Numbered from the stretch's first letter, positions 25,182-35,594 are shown. The stretch: DNA of 64,000 nucleotides from Ensifer sp. USDA 6670 (GCA_000421085.1 ATWE01000009.1:124001-188000); one strand, 5' to 3'. The notes: generated from the letters alone by a model not told the origin. Translations and numbers: made by a program.

Positions 25182-26033
25182 ATGGGCAGGATCGTCTATG
25201 TCCACGGTCAATTCGTACCGGAGGAGGAGGCCCGCATCGGGCTTTTCGATCGCGGCTTCCTGTTCGGCGATGCTGTCTACGAAGTGACGGCGGTTATCGG
25301 CGGACGGATGATCGACAACGACCTGCATCTTGGCCGTCTCGAGCGCTCGCTGAGGGAACTCGCCATTCCGCTCGGCCTCTCGCGCAAGGAGATTGCCGGC
25401 GTCCAGGCGGAATTGATCGCCCGCAACGCCTTGCGGGACGGCACGATCTATCTGCAGGTCTCGCGCGGCGAGGCGGATCGCGATTTTCTCTATTCCGACG
25501 CGCTGGCGCCCCGGTTCGTCGGCTTCACGCAGGCGAAGACGCTGACCGGCACGAAGGCTCAGCAGCGGGGCATATCGGTGGATCTGGCGGACGATCCGCG
25601 CTGGCACCGTCGCGACATCAAGACCGCCATGCTGCTCGGTCAGGTCATGGCGAAGCAGTCGGCGCGCGCCCGCGGTTTCGACGATGTCTGGCTGGTGGAG
25701 AACGGGCTGGTGACGGAGGGCGCATCCTCCACGGCTCATGTCATCACCGGTGACGGGCGCATTCTCACCCGCGCCGCGTCGCGCGCGACGCTGCCGGGCT
25801 GCACGCAGCGCGCCCTTGCGCTACTCTGTGCCGCCGAGGGTCTCGTGATCGAGGAGCGCGCCTTCACGCCCTACGAGGCGCAAGGCGCCGCGGAGGCGTT
25901 CCAGACCTCCGCCTCCAGCCTCGTGATGCCCGTCGTGCGCATCGGCGGCCGGGTGGTCGGCAACGGCAAGCCCGGTCCGATGACCCGAAAACTCCAGACC
26001 CTCTATCTGGAAGCGGCCGGCGTTCCGGTCTAG
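25182..26033 (+). CDS. D-amino-acid aminotransferase (class IV PLP enzyme)
   Basis: 283 residues, the usual size of D-alanine transaminases. The PLP lysine is K147 in RRDIKTAMLLGQ; other class IV landmarks are FDRGFLFGDAVYEV near residue 23, IYLQVSRGEADRDF and DDVWLVENGLVTEGASST. These enzymes swap the amino group between D-amino acids and 2-oxoglutarate or pyruvate. ATG 25182 follows AAGGGG; an open frame back to 25014 is not family-like. It is 51 nt upstream of a DmpA-type peptidase that releases N-terminal D- or beta-amino acids, which supports a joint catabolic role. Confidence 0.9.
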   Translation: MGRIVYVHGQFVPEEEARIGLFDRGFLFGDAVYEVTAVIGGRMIDNDLHLGRLERSLRELAIPLGLSRKEIAGVQAELIARNALRDGTIYLQVSRGEADRDFLYSDALAPRFVGFTQAKTLTGTKAQQRGISVDLADDPRWHRRDIKTAMLLGQVMAKQSARARGFDDVWLVENGLVTEGASSTAHVITGDGRILTRAASRATLPGCTQRALALLCAAEGLVIEERAFTPYEAQGAAEAFQTSASSLVMPVVRIGGRVVGNGKPGPMTRKLQTLYLEAAGVPV

Positions 26034-26083
26034 ATCCGTTGACTGTTTCACTGAAACAGAAAAGCGATGCCGGGAGAAGCGAT

Positions 26084-27121
26084 ATGAAGACCGCACGGGA
26101 ACTGGGCCTGATCCCGCAGGGCAGGCTGGAACCGGGGCCGGGCAATGCCATTACCGACGTCGCTGGTGTTTCGGTCGGCCACCGGTCGCTGCGCGGCGAG
26201 GGCCTCTTCACCGGGGTCACGGCGATTCTCCCGCATGCAAGCGACGTCTTCCGCGTGAAGACACGGGCGGCGGTGGAGGTCATCAACGGCTTCGGCAAGT
26301 CGGCGGGGCTGATGCAGGTGGCCGAACTCGGCACGATCGAGACGCCGATCCTGCTCACCAACACCTTTGGCGTTGCCGCCTGCACCGAAGCGCTGGTCCG
26401 CCGCGCCATCGCCGCCAATCCGGAGATCGGGCGAAAGTCCTCGACCGTCAATGCACTGGTCTGCGAGTGCAACGACGGCAGCATCAACGACATTCAGGCG
26501 CTGGGGGTAACGCCCGCCGACGCCGAGGCGGCGCTGGACGCCGCGCGCACGGGGCCGGTAGAGCAGGGTGCGGTCGGCGCCGGCTCCGGCATGACCGCCT
26601 TCGGCTTCAAGGCCGGCATCGGCACGGCGTCGCGGCGCATGCGGATCGGCAGGCGCGACTTCACGCTTGGCACGCTGGTCCTTGCCAATTTCGGCGCGGC
26701 GGGAGACCTTGTCCTGCCGGACGGGCGCCGGCCCGATCCGCGGGTGCCGGCCGACCCCGAGCGCGGCTCCGTCATCGTCGTCATGGCGACCGACCTTCCC
26801 TTGGCAGATCGCCAGTTGCAGCGGGTCGCGCGGCGTGCCGGCGCGGGCCTTGCCCGGCTCGGCGCATTCTGGGGCCATGGCAGCGGCGATGTCGCCCTTT
26901 GTTTCACCACCGCCGACCCAATAGAACATGAGCCCGCCGCGCCGTTCGCCACGCAGGAGCGGCTCGCCGACGGCCACATCGACATCGCTTTTCGCGCCGC
27001 CGCCGAGACGACGCAAGAGGCGGTCCTGAACGCGCTCTGCATGGCCTCCGCCACACCGGCGCGCAACGGCCGCATTTATCCCTGCCTTGCCGACTGGTTG
27101 ATGGAGAGCCCGTCCCTATGA
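26084..27121 (+). CDS. P1/DmpA-family (S58) aminopeptidase
   Basis: 345 residues, the normal precursor length. N-terminal nucleophile hydrolase made as one chain and self-cleaved before a serine: the expected Gly-Ser is at residues 228-229 in PERGSVIVVMATDLPL. Other landmarks: NAITDVAGVSVGH, AVEVINGFGKSAG, GAGSGMTAFGFKAGIGTASR and HGSGDVALCFTT. Characterised members remove N-terminal D-alanine, L-residues or beta-amino acids from peptides, amides and esters. ATG 26084 has GGGAG upstream. It follows the D-amino-acid aminotransferase and converges on a LysR gene; a dipeptide importer lies downstream. Confidence 0.9.
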   Translation: MKTARELGLIPQGRLEPGPGNAITDVAGVSVGHRSLRGEGLFTGVTAILPHASDVFRVKTRAAVEVINGFGKSAGLMQVAELGTIETPILLTNTFGVAACTEALVRRAIAANPEIGRKSSTVNALVCECNDGSINDIQALGVTPADAEAALDAARTGPVEQGAVGAGSGMTAFGFKAGIGTASRRMRIGRRDFTLGTLVLANFGAAGDLVLPDGRRPDPRVPADPERGSVIVVMATDLPLADRQLQRVARRAGAGLARLGAFWGHGSGDVALCFTTADPIEHEPAAPFATQERLADGHIDIAFRAAAETTQEAVLNALCMASATPARNGRIYPCLADWLMESPSL

Positions 27122-27138
27122 TCTTCGTGAAGGTCTGA

Positions 27139-28080
27139 TCAGGCGGGTGCGGGTTCCAGGAGTCGCTGCGCCGTCGCCCATAGTTCCTCGACCTTGCGGT
27201 TGCGGCTCGCTGCGTGGCGGTAAAGGCGGATCTCGAGGTCGAGGTTCCAACCCTCGTCGGCAGAGGCAGGCACGAGGCGGCGCGCGTCGATTTCCTCGCG
27301 CGCCAGGCTCTCCGGCAGCCAGCACACGCCCGCGCCCGTCACCGCCATGTTCATCAGGCCGGCGCTGATCGTGTTTTCGTGCGTCGTACGGCGCCGGAAG
27401 GGCGGGCGGCGCAGCAGCAGGCGCGACAGGGCGACTCCGAAGAAGGAATTGAAGCCGTAGCTGAGATAGGGGATGGCGAGCCGCGGCTGCGCGATGGCGC
27501 GGTCGAGGAGGTTCAGTCCCGGCTGCGTATCGCCGGACAGCACGATCTCCGCCGCGACCAGCGGAATCAGCCGGTCATGGGCAACAGTCAGCGAGGAAAA
27601 CTGCCCGCTATCGAGATGAAACGGCACTTCCGGATGCGCATAGGTGAGGAAGAAATCCGCCTCATCGCCGACGAGCGCGTCGAGGTTCGCTTCGATTCCG
27701 CCGCGGTCCGGAATGAGCGAGGTGCTGAATGATCCACCCGCCGCTTCCAGCGTCTTCAGCCAGCGGGGAAAGAAGGTGACCGTCAGCGTATGCAGCGCGG
27801 CAAAGCGGATGAGGCCCGGCTCGTGCGGGAGACGCAACACTTCGCGCGCCGCATAGAAGGTGCGGATCGCTTCCTGTGCGACCGGCAGGAAATTGCGCCC
27901 CGCAGGCGTGAGTTCGGCCGGCATGGTCGCGCGGCTGATCAGCGTCGCGCCCAGCCAGCTCTCCAACTGCTTGATCCGGCGGCTGAAGGCCGGTTGCGTG
28001 ACGTTGCGCAGCTCGGCCGCGCGCGAGAAGCTGGACGTGTCGGCAAGCGTCACGAAATCCTCCAGCCACTTGATCTCCAT
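27139..28080 (-). CDS. LysR-family transcriptional regulator
   Basis: 313 residues: HTH at residues 1-60 (DFVTLADTSSFSRAAELRNVTQPAFSRRIKQLESWLG), effector domain starting LIRFAALHTLTVTFFPRWL. The N-terminus MEIKWLEDFVTLADT resembles the HypT/YjiE (QseD) group, some members of which respond to oxidants, but assignment to that group is tentative. It is divergent from the amidohydrolase/dipeptide-transport genes, and the intergenic region contains LysR-type dyads at 28161-28192, so control of that operon is likely. Confidence 0.88.
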   Translation of the reverse strand: MEIKWLEDFVTLADTSSFSRAAELRNVTQPAFSRRIKQLESWLGATLISRATMPAELTPAGRNFLPVAQEAIRTFYAAREVLRLPHEPGLIRFAALHTLTVTFFPRWLKTLEAAGGSFSTSLIPDRGGIEANLDALVGDEADFFLTYAHPEVPFHLDSGQFSSLTVAHDRLIPLVAAEIVLSGDTQPGLNLLDRAIAQPRLAIPYLSYGFNSFFGVALSRLLLRRPPFRRRTTHENTISAGLMNMAVTGAGVCWLPESLAREEIDARRLVPASADEGWNLDLEIRLYRHAASRNRKVEELWATAQRLLEPAPA

Positions 28081-28160
28081 GTCCGCTTCCCTTTGCTGCG
28101 CGCGTGCTGCGGGCGATCATAAGTCATTCAATCGAAATAGGTATGTCGATTCTGCATGGG

Positions 28161-28192
28161 TTGGTGCCAAAAGCGAATTGGCCAAGCCAATT
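28161..28192 (+). promoter_or_regulatory. LysR-type operator candidates
   Basis: TTGGTGCCAA (28161-28170) and the perfect dyad AATTGGC-CAA-GCCAATT (28176-28192) sit side by side in the 182-nt gap between the divergent LysR and amidohydrolase genes. Both share TTGG...CCAA half-sites, the pattern expected for tandem binding by a LysR tetramer. Confidence 0.65.
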
Positions 28193-28262
28193 GCAACCTT
28201 CCACGTTGCGCCTGGAGGAAATAGGTGCCGGCCCGTCCGGTACCGACAGGGGGGAGTTGTGA

Positions 28263-29888
28263 ATGGCATTCGGAATAGAAGCCGATCTTATCCTCATCAA
28301 TGGCCGGATCTGGCGCGGCCGGGAGGAGGGCATCAGCGAAGCTCTCGCCGTGTGGCAAGGCAAGGTACTTGCAACCGGCAGTGATATGGACATATCGAGT
28401 CTGAAGGGGCCGCGCACCGAGGTCATCGACCTCGAAGGCCGCTTCGCCACCCCCGGCCTCATCGACAACCACCTGCATCTCATCGCAACCGGCATGGCCA
28501 TGGGCTGGGTCGACGCGACGCCCGCGAGCGCGCCGACGCTCGCCGCCCTGATGGGGCGGATTTCCGACCGCGCAGCCACGACGCCGAAGGGCGGCTGGGT
28601 GCGCGCCCGCGGCTATGATCAGGTCAAGCTCGACACCGGACGGCACCCGACGCGTGACGATCTCGATCGCGCGGCCCCCGATCACCCGGTCCTGCTGACA
28701 CGGGCCTGCGGCCATGTCTCGATCGCCAACTCCCGCGCTCTGGAGCTTGCCGGCGTCACCGAGGCGACGGCCGTGCCGGAGGGCGGCGTGATCGGAGTCA
28801 CGCAGGGGCGACTGAACGGTTTCCTGGCGGAAAACGCCCAGAACCTCGTCAAGGCCGCCATGCCGCCGGCAACGACCGAGGACCTGATCGACGGAATCGA
28901 GCGGGCAGGGCGGTATCTGCTCTCCTTCGGCATCACCAGCTGCATGGATGCGGCCGTGGGGCAGGTCTCCGGTTTTGCCGAAATCCAGGCCTATGAGATG
29001 GCCAAGCTTTCCGGCCGGCTGCCGGTGCGCGTCTGGCTGACCCTTCTCGGCGATCCCGGCGTTTCCATCGTCGAGGATTGCTGGCGCGCGGGCCTTCTTT
29101 CCGGCGCCGGTGACGACATGCTGCGCGTCGGCGGCGTCAAGGTCTTCCTCGACGGCTCGGCCGGTGGGCGCACCGCCTGGATGACGAGGCCCTATAGGGG
29201 CGAGCCGGACAATATCGGCGTGCAGATGCTGCCGGACGCGGAGGTGGAGGCGGTCGTCAAGGCATGCCACGACCGCGGCTATCAGATGGTCTGCCACGCC
29301 ATCGGCGACGGCGCGATCGAACAGCTGATCACGGCTTACGAGAGGGCGCTTGCCGCAAATCCCGATCCCGACCGTCGCCATCGCGTCGAGCATTGCGGCT
29401 TTTCCACGCCGGATCAGAATGTGCGCATGAAGTCGGCCGGTATCCTGCCTGCGCCGCAGATGGCCTTCATCCATGATTTCGGCGACAGCTACATATCCGT
29501 GCTCGGGGAGGAGCGCGGCCGGTTATCCTACCCGATCGGCACCTGGATGCGCATGGGCCTGAAACCGTCGACCGGCTCGGATTCGCCGGTCTGCTCGCCC
29601 GATCCGTTCCCGAACCTGCACGCGATGCTCACGCGCCAGACGGGCAAGGGCACGGTGATGGATGCATCCGAACGGCTGAGCCGCGAGGAGGCATTGCAGG
29701 CCTACACGGAATACGGCGCCTATTCGCAGAAAGCCGAGGGGGTGAAAGGGCGGCTCGTGCCCGGCCAGTGGGCGGATATCGCCGTCTTTGACAACGACCT
29801 TCTGTCCGCCCCGCCCGAAACCATCCTTTCGGACACAAGCTGCATTCTGACCCTGCTTGCAGGCCGCGTCGTGCATGACGTGCGCTGA
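28263..29888 (+). CDS. YtcJ-like amidohydrolase (amidohydrolase 3 family)
   Basis: 541 residues. Metal-dependent hydrolase of the YtcJ/NfdA type: NGRIWRG N-terminal beta domain, FATPGLIDNHLHL with the first HxH, the central metal region (KVFLDGSAGGRTAWM), CHAIGDGAIEQLI, VEHCGFSTPDQN and the metal-binding aspartate in PSTGSDSPVCSPDPF. Characterised relatives act on N-substituted formamides, carbamates or cyclic amides. ATG 28263 is preceded by a G-rich GGGGGGAG site. It is the first gene of a probable operon with the peptide importer, so it may deacylate or open an imported N-blocked amino acid or peptide. Confidence 0.88.
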   Translation: MAFGIEADLILINGRIWRGREEGISEALAVWQGKVLATGSDMDISSLKGPRTEVIDLEGRFATPGLIDNHLHLIATGMAMGWVDATPASAPTLAALMGRISDRAATTPKGGWVRARGYDQVKLDTGRHPTRDDLDRAAPDHPVLLTRACGHVSIANSRALELAGVTEATAVPEGGVIGVTQGRLNGFLAENAQNLVKAAMPPATTEDLIDGIERAGRYLLSFGITSCMDAAVGQVSGFAEIQAYEMAKLSGRLPVRVWLTLLGDPGVSIVEDCWRAGLLSGAGDDMLRVGGVKVFLDGSAGGRTAWMTRPYRGEPDNIGVQMLPDAEVEAVVKACHDRGYQMVCHAIGDGAIEQLITAYERALAANPDPDRRHRVEHCGFSTPDQNVRMKSAGILPAPQMAFIHDFGDSYISVLGEERGRLSYPIGTWMRMGLKPSTGSDSPVCSPDPFPNLHAMLTRQTGKGTVMDASERLSREEALQAYTEYGAYSQKAEGVKGRLVPGQWADIAVFDNDLLSAPPETILSDTSCILTLLAGRVVHDVR

Positions 29889-29945
29889 CAGACCCGACGA
29901 ACTGAAGCGAAACGATGCCGAGAACGGCACGAGAGGGAGAACGAA

Positions 29946-31538
29946 ATGCTGAAGAGATTGACACTGGCCGCAATGCTCAGCCTCGGCGTAGCTGCCGGGG
30001 CGCTTGCCGCGGGCGAGCGCCATGGCGGAACGCTCGTCTTCACCGCGCCCTACGGCTCGAGCTTTGCCACGCTGGACGTGCAGTCGAGCCCTAACACGCA
30101 GGAAGAATTCATCACGCAGGCCATCCACCGTGCGCTCTACAGCTGGGATTCGAACCAGAACAAGCCCGTCCTGGAACTGGCGACCTCGGAGGAGCTTTCC
30201 GAGGACGGCATGGTCCACACCTACCACCTGCGTAAAAACGCGGTGTTCCACAACGGCAAGCCGCTGACGGCCGACGACATCATCTACAGCTACAAGCGCA
30301 TCGCCAACCCGGAAAACGCCTTCCCCGGCGCGAGCTTCATTGCCGTCATCAAGGGCGCCGAGGACTATATCGCCGGCAAGGCCGAAGAGATTTCGGGGCT
30401 GAAGAAGATCGATGACCACACGCTGGAGATCACCTATACCGGCACGATCAATCCCGGCTTCCCGCTGATGCAGAACACGACGGTCATCTATCCTTCGAAT
30501 GTCGAGGACGAATCGACCTTCGGCAAGAATCCGGTCGGCCTCGGCGCCTTCGTCTTCAAGGAGCACGTGCCCGGCTCGCAGGTCGTCGTGGAAAAATTCG
30601 ACAAGTACTACGAGGAGGGCAGGCCCTATCTCGACCGCATCAACATTGTGCTGATGGCCGAGGACGCGGCGCGCGACGTCGCCTTCCGCAACAGGGAAAT
30701 CGACGTTTCGATCCTCGGCCCCACCCAGTACCAGGCCTATCAGGGCGAAGAGGGGCTGAAGGACCACCTCCTGGAAGTCGCCGAGGTCTACACCCGCAAC
30801 ATCGGCTTCAACCCCGCCTTCGAGCCCCTCAAGGACAAGCGGGTGCGCCAGGCGATCAACCATGCCATCAATTCGCCGCTGATCATCGAGCGCCTCGTCA
30901 AGAACAAGGCCTATCCGGCCTCCGGCTGGCTGCCGATCTCCTCGCCCGCCTTCGACAAGGACAAGGCGCCCTACGCCTACGATCCGGAGAAGGCAAAGGC
31001 GCTGCTCGCCGAGGCCGGCTATGCAGACGGCTTCGAATTCGAGGTGACGGCGAGCCCGAACGAAAGCTGGGGCGTGCCGATCGTCGAAGCCATCCTGCCA
31101 ATGCTGAAGAAGGTCGGCATCACCGTGAAGCCGAAGCCGGTCGAAAGCTCCACGCTCGGCGAGGCGGTGACGACCAACAACTTCCAGGCCTTCATCTGGT
31201 CGAACCTTTCCGGCCCCGACCCGCTGAACGCACTGCGTTGCTACTATTCGAAGACGGCGCAATCGGCCTGCAACTACACCAGCTATGCAAGCCCGGAATT
31301 CGACAAGCTCTATGAGGCGGCACAGCAGGAACGCGACCCGGCCAAGCAGAACGATCTCCTGCGCCAGGCCAACAACCTCGTGCAGGACGATGCTCCGGTC
31401 TGGTTCTTCAACTACAACAAGGCGGTGATGGCCTACCAGCCGTGGATCCACGGCCTCGTTCCGAACGCCACGGAACTGGCGATCCAGCCCTATGACGAAA
31501 TCTGGATCGACGAGACGGCGCGGTCATCGCGCCAGTAA
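29946..31538 (+). CDS. Dipeptide/oligopeptide-type ABC substrate-binding protein
   Basis: 530 residues, SBP_bac_5 family (DppA/OppA-like). Signal peptide with cleavage near AGALAAG (about residue 22). Family features include the beta strand RHGGTLVFTAPYGSSFATLDVQ, NAVFHNGKPLTADDIIYSYKR, the glycine-rich NPVGLGAFVF and NIGFNPAFEPLKDKRVRQAINHAI segments, and a C-terminal APVWFFNYNKAVMAY. Ligands of the family range from di- and oligopeptides to nickel and sugars; the neighbouring aminopeptidase and aminotransferase favour a peptide. GAGAGGGAG lies upstream of the ATG. Confidence 0.92.
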   Translation: MLKRLTLAAMLSLGVAAGALAAGERHGGTLVFTAPYGSSFATLDVQSSPNTQEEFITQAIHRALYSWDSNQNKPVLELATSEELSEDGMVHTYHLRKNAVFHNGKPLTADDIIYSYKRIANPENAFPGASFIAVIKGAEDYIAGKAEEISGLKKIDDHTLEITYTGTINPGFPLMQNTTVIYPSNVEDESTFGKNPVGLGAFVFKEHVPGSQVVVEKFDKYYEEGRPYLDRINIVLMAEDAARDVAFRNREIDVSILGPTQYQAYQGEEGLKDHLLEVAEVYTRNIGFNPAFEPLKDKRVRQAINHAINSPLIIERLVKNKAYPASGWLPISSPAFDKDKAPYAYDPEKAKALLAEAGYADGFEFEVTASPNESWGVPIVEAILPMLKKVGITVKPKPVESSTLGEAVTTNNFQAFIWSNLSGPDPLNALRCYYSKTAQSACNYTSYASPEFDKLYEAAQQERDPAKQNDLLRQANNLVQDDAPVWFFNYNKAVMAYQPWIHGLVPNATELAIQPYDEIWIDETARSSRQ

Positions 31539-31625
31539 GACCTTGAGGGGGAGGGGGTAGCTGCGGCTGCCCCTCATCGATTGTCGCCGCCCCCGCGTAC
31601 GGGGCCGGCCAGAACGGAACCGCTC

Positions 31626-32561
31626 ATGCTTCGTTTCACCCTGCGCCGCGTCCTGCAGATCATACCCACGGTCGTGGTCGTTGCGTTGCTTATATTCGTC
31701 ATCTTCAGCGTCGTACCGGGGACCTTCGCCGCAAGCCTCTTCGCCGACGGCAGGCGCGCCGCCGACCCGCAGATGATCGCCCGCCTCAACGAGGAATTCG
31801 GGCTGAACAAGCCGTTGATGGAGCGTTTCGTGACCTATGTCACGGACCTTGCGCAATTCGATCTCGGCACCAGTTTCCGCACCCGTCAGCCGGTGATCGA
31901 CCTCATCAACGACCGCATGTGGGCCTCGCTGCAACTGGCGATCGCCGCCATGGTCTTCGCCCTCGTCATCAGTGTGCCGCTCGGCTTCGTTGCGGCGCTG
32001 AGGCCCGGCTCGGTGCTCGATACGGTGACCATGATCGGGGCGGTGTCCGGCCTCTCCATGCCGCAGTTCTGGCTGGGCCTCCTGATGATGTATCTCTTCG
32101 CCCTGCAGCTGAACTGGTTGCCGAGCTTCGGCTACGGCGACGGGTCCTTCCGGAACCTGATTCTGCCCGCCGTCACGCTCGGGGTCACGCCGCTTGCGCT
32201 TCTCGCGCGCACCACGCGGGCCGGAGTTCTCGATGTCCTCAACGCCGACTTCATCCGCACCGCCCATTCCAAGGGCATGAGCGAGGCCAAGGTGGTGCGC
32301 TGGCATGTGGCGCGCAACGCGCTGGTGCTGATCGTGACGACCGTCGGCCTGCAATTCGGTTCGCTGATCGGCCAAGCCGTCGTGATCGAGAAACTCTTCG
32401 CCTGGCCCGGCATCGGCTCGCTTCTGGTAGATAGCGTCGCGAGCCGCGATATTCCGGTCGTGCAGGGCACGATCCTCGTCATCGTGCTCTGGTTCCTCGT
32501 CATCAACACGGCCGTCGATCTGATCTATGCCGCGATCGATCCGCGCATCAAGCAGGAGTGA
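31626..32561 (+). CDS. Dipeptide-type ABC transporter permease (DppB-like)
   Basis: 311 residues, about six membrane segments. Typical DppB start (MLRFTLRRVLQIIPTVVVVALLIFVIFSVVPG), a periplasmic loop with FGLNKPLMERF, and the EAA-type cytoplasmic loop (RTAHSKGMSEAKVVRWHVARNAL) that docks on the ATPases. The ATG at 31626 matches the family start; an in-frame TTG 45 nt upstream adds a proline-rich tail and is rejected. The second permease starts 6 nt after its stop. Confidence 0.92.
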   Translation: MLRFTLRRVLQIIPTVVVVALLIFVIFSVVPGTFAASLFADGRRAADPQMIARLNEEFGLNKPLMERFVTYVTDLAQFDLGTSFRTRQPVIDLINDRMWASLQLAIAAMVFALVISVPLGFVAALRPGSVLDTVTMIGAVSGLSMPQFWLGLLMMYLFALQLNWLPSFGYGDGSFRNLILPAVTLGVTPLALLARTTRAGVLDVLNADFIRTAHSKGMSEAKVVRWHVARNALVLIVTTVGLQFGSLIGQAVVIEKLFAWPGIGSLLVDSVASRDIPVVQGTILVIVLWFLVINTAVDLIYAAIDPRIKQE

Positions 32562-32566
32562 CGGGA

Positions 32567-33384
32567 ATGCGCCTCGGCTTCAACTTCTGGCTCGGCGCCG
32601 GACTGACGACGCTGGTGATCCTCGCCGGCATCCTCGCCCCGTGGATCGCGCCCTTCGACCCGGTGCTCGATGCGGACCTGATGAACTCCGAACTGCCGCC
32701 GGACTCAACCTTCTGGTTCGGCACGGACGGCCAGGGGCGGGACGTCTACACCCGCATCCTCTACGGCGCGCAGATCTCGCTGACGGTCGGCATCGTCTCG
32801 CAGGTGATCAACTCGATCATCGGCGTGACGCTCGGCATGACCGCCGGCTACTGGGGCGGCTGGTGGGACGATCTGGTGAACGGCTTCACGAACGTCATGC
32901 TCGCCATTCCCCCGCTGATCTTCGCGCTCGCCGTGATGGCGGTGCTGGGTCCCGGCCTGCCGTCGCTGCTCATCGCGCTCGGTCTCACCAACTGGAGCTG
33001 GACCTGCCGCATCGCCCGCTCTTCGACACTCTCCCTGAAGTCACTGGGCTATGTGCAGGCGGCGCAGACGCTCGGCTACGGGGACCTGCGCATCATGTTC
33101 ACGCAGATCCTCCCCAACATGATGGGGCCGATCCTCGTCATGGCGACGCTCGGCATGGGCTCGGCGGTGCTTTCGGAAGCCGCGCTCTCCTTTCTGGGCC
33201 TCGGAATCCAGCCGCCGTTCCCGAGTTGGGGCTCGATGCTGACGGATGCGCGCCAGCTCATCCAGCTCGCGCCCTGGGTGGCCATCTTCCCCGGCCTCGC
33301 CATCTTCCTTTCGGTGCTCGGCTTCAATCTTCTCGGCGACGGCCTGCGCGACAGCCTCGACCCGCATATGAGGACGCGCACCCC

Positions 33385-33388
<4 letters not shown>
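32567..33388 (+). CDS. Dipeptide-type ABC transporter permease (DppC-like)
   Basis: 273 residues, about six membrane segments. It carries the DppC landmarks WFGTDGQGRDVYTRILYGAQISL near residue 50, followed by the membrane block, and an EAA loop (YVQAAQTLGYGDLRIMFTQILPNM). The ATG at 32567 is set by AGGAG within the end of the preceding gene; GTG 32558 is possible. Its last codons overlap the start of the first ATPase (ATGA), consistent with coupled translation. Partner of the preceding permease in the inner-membrane channel. Confidence 0.92.
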
Positions 33389-34295
<907 letters not shown>

Positions 34296-34299
<4 letters not shown>

Positions 34300-35258
34300 C
34301 CGACCCTCTGTTGGAGGTGGACGACCTGCATGTTCGCTTTTCCGTAGCCGGCGGAGGGCTGCTCGGAACCGGACGGCGCATGCTGCATGCCGTCAATGGC
34401 ATCGGCTTCTCGCTCGCCAAGGGCGAATGCCTGTCGATCGTCGGCGAATCCGGCTGCGGCAAATCCACGACGGCGCTCTCGGTTCTCGGTCTTCAGGAGC
34501 CGACCGAAGGCACGATCCGCTACCGCGGTCAGCCGCTCACAGGGCAGGGCGCGCCCGGACGCATGCAGCGCGCCAAGGCGGTGCAGATGGTTTTCCAGGA
34601 CCCCTATGCCTCGCTGAACCCGCGCCAGTCGGTGCGCACCTCGCTCGCCGCGCCGCTACGGCTGCACGGCATCACGGCGGCATCGGAGATCGCCGACCGG
34701 ATCGAGGTCATGCTCGCCAGTGTGGGGCTGACGCCCGAGCAGGCCAAACGCTATCCGCACGAGTTCTCCGGCGGCCAACGCCAGCGCATCGGCATTGCCC
34801 GCGCGCTCATCCTCGAACCGGAAATCGTCGTGCTGGACGAACCGGTATCCGCCCTGGACGTGTCGATCCGCGCTCAGATCATCAACCTGCTGCTGGACCT
34901 GCAGGAAAAGCTCGGCCTCGGCTACCTGATGATCAGCCACGACCTGAGCGTGGTGGAGCATATGAGCGACCGGGTGCTGGTGATGTTCTTCGGACAGGTC
35001 GTGGAGGAGGGCGGCTGGCGGGACATCTTCGAAAGGCCCGCCCATCCCTACACGCGTCGTCTCATCGCCGCCATCCCCGATCCGGATGCAGCGCTGAACC
35101 CGGGGACGAAAGACCACTTTGCCGATGCGCCGCTTCCTGCCGGTCGCAGCTTCGCATTTGACGGCAGCACGGCACCGGACATCTTTTCCGCGCCCCCGCC
35201 CTCCGAACTCGTCGAGATCGCGCCTGGCCATCGTATGAGATTGGTGCCAGTCGTATAG
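34296..35258 (+). CDS. Dipeptide-type ABC transporter ATPase (DppF-like)
   Basis: 320 residues. Walker A GESGCGKST, Q-loop FQDPYASLNPRQSV, signature FSGGQRQRIGIARAL, Walker B IVVLDEPVSALD, switch histidine MISHDLSVVEHMSD, and the C-terminal peptide-importer domain (ERPAHPYTRRLIAAIPDPD). It pairs with the DppD-like ATPase as a heterodimer. It is the last gene of the amidohydrolase/peptide-import operon; a dispersed-repeat-like element begins right at its stop codon. Confidence 0.93.
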
Positions 35259-35315
35259 AGCGATTCCAGGAAAAGTGCGCAGCGGTTTTCCGTCCGGGAT
35301 TGTGGAAAAATAAAG
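35257..35315. repeat. Intergenic repeat-like element with a short hairpin
   Basis: The segment contains GGAAAAG...GTTTTCC (outer arms 35269-35274 and 35286-35291) followed by CGTCCGGGATTGTGGAAAAA. I recall very similar intergenic sequences scattered through rhizobial genomes, so I call it a dispersed repeat; only one copy is in this window, so the sequence here does not itself prove repetition. Confidence 0.5.
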
Positions 35316-35426
35316 GTTAGAGAGTTTCCGCGATTCGGAGAGAAGCGGAAACCCTCCGGGAAGCGTAAAGCCCTGTGGCTCTACTTGCAGCGTGACTGCC
35401 AAACAAGCGAAAGAGAGGGTTTGACG

Positions 35427-35594
35427 ATGGCAATCCTGACGGTTCGCAATGTGCCCGATGAAGTGCATCGCGCCCTGCGCGTGAGAGCGGCGATGCACGG
35501 CCGCAGCATCGAGGCGGAAGTCCGGGAGATTTTGGAAAGTGGGGGGGGCTCGCGTGGGGTGGCTCGACGATTACGCAAGTTGTTCGACTCCTGA
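35427..35594 (+). CDS. Orphan FitA/VapB-like ribbon-helix-helix antitoxin, probably truncated
   Basis: 55 residues. MAILTVRNVPDEVHRALRVR followed by AAMHGRSIEAEVREILES is a textbook Arc/FitA-type ribbon-helix-helix. Full-length FitA-like antitoxins continue for another 20-30 residues that block a PIN-domain toxin; here the sequence changes abruptly after an eight-G run (about 35541-35548) into a short arginine-rich tail, suggesting a frameshift or truncation. No PIN toxin gene follows; the next gene is a kinase. GAGAGGG precedes the ATG. The DNA-binding part may still work as a stand-alone repressor. Confidence 0.7.
   Translation: MAILTVRNVPDEVHRALRVRAAMHGRSIEAEVREILESGGGSRGVARRLRKLFDS

Noticed and set aside
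29523-31451. Minus-strand open frame of 642 codons over the peptide-binding protein
   Set aside because: Shadow of the plus-strand binding-protein and amidohydrolase genes; no domain pattern.
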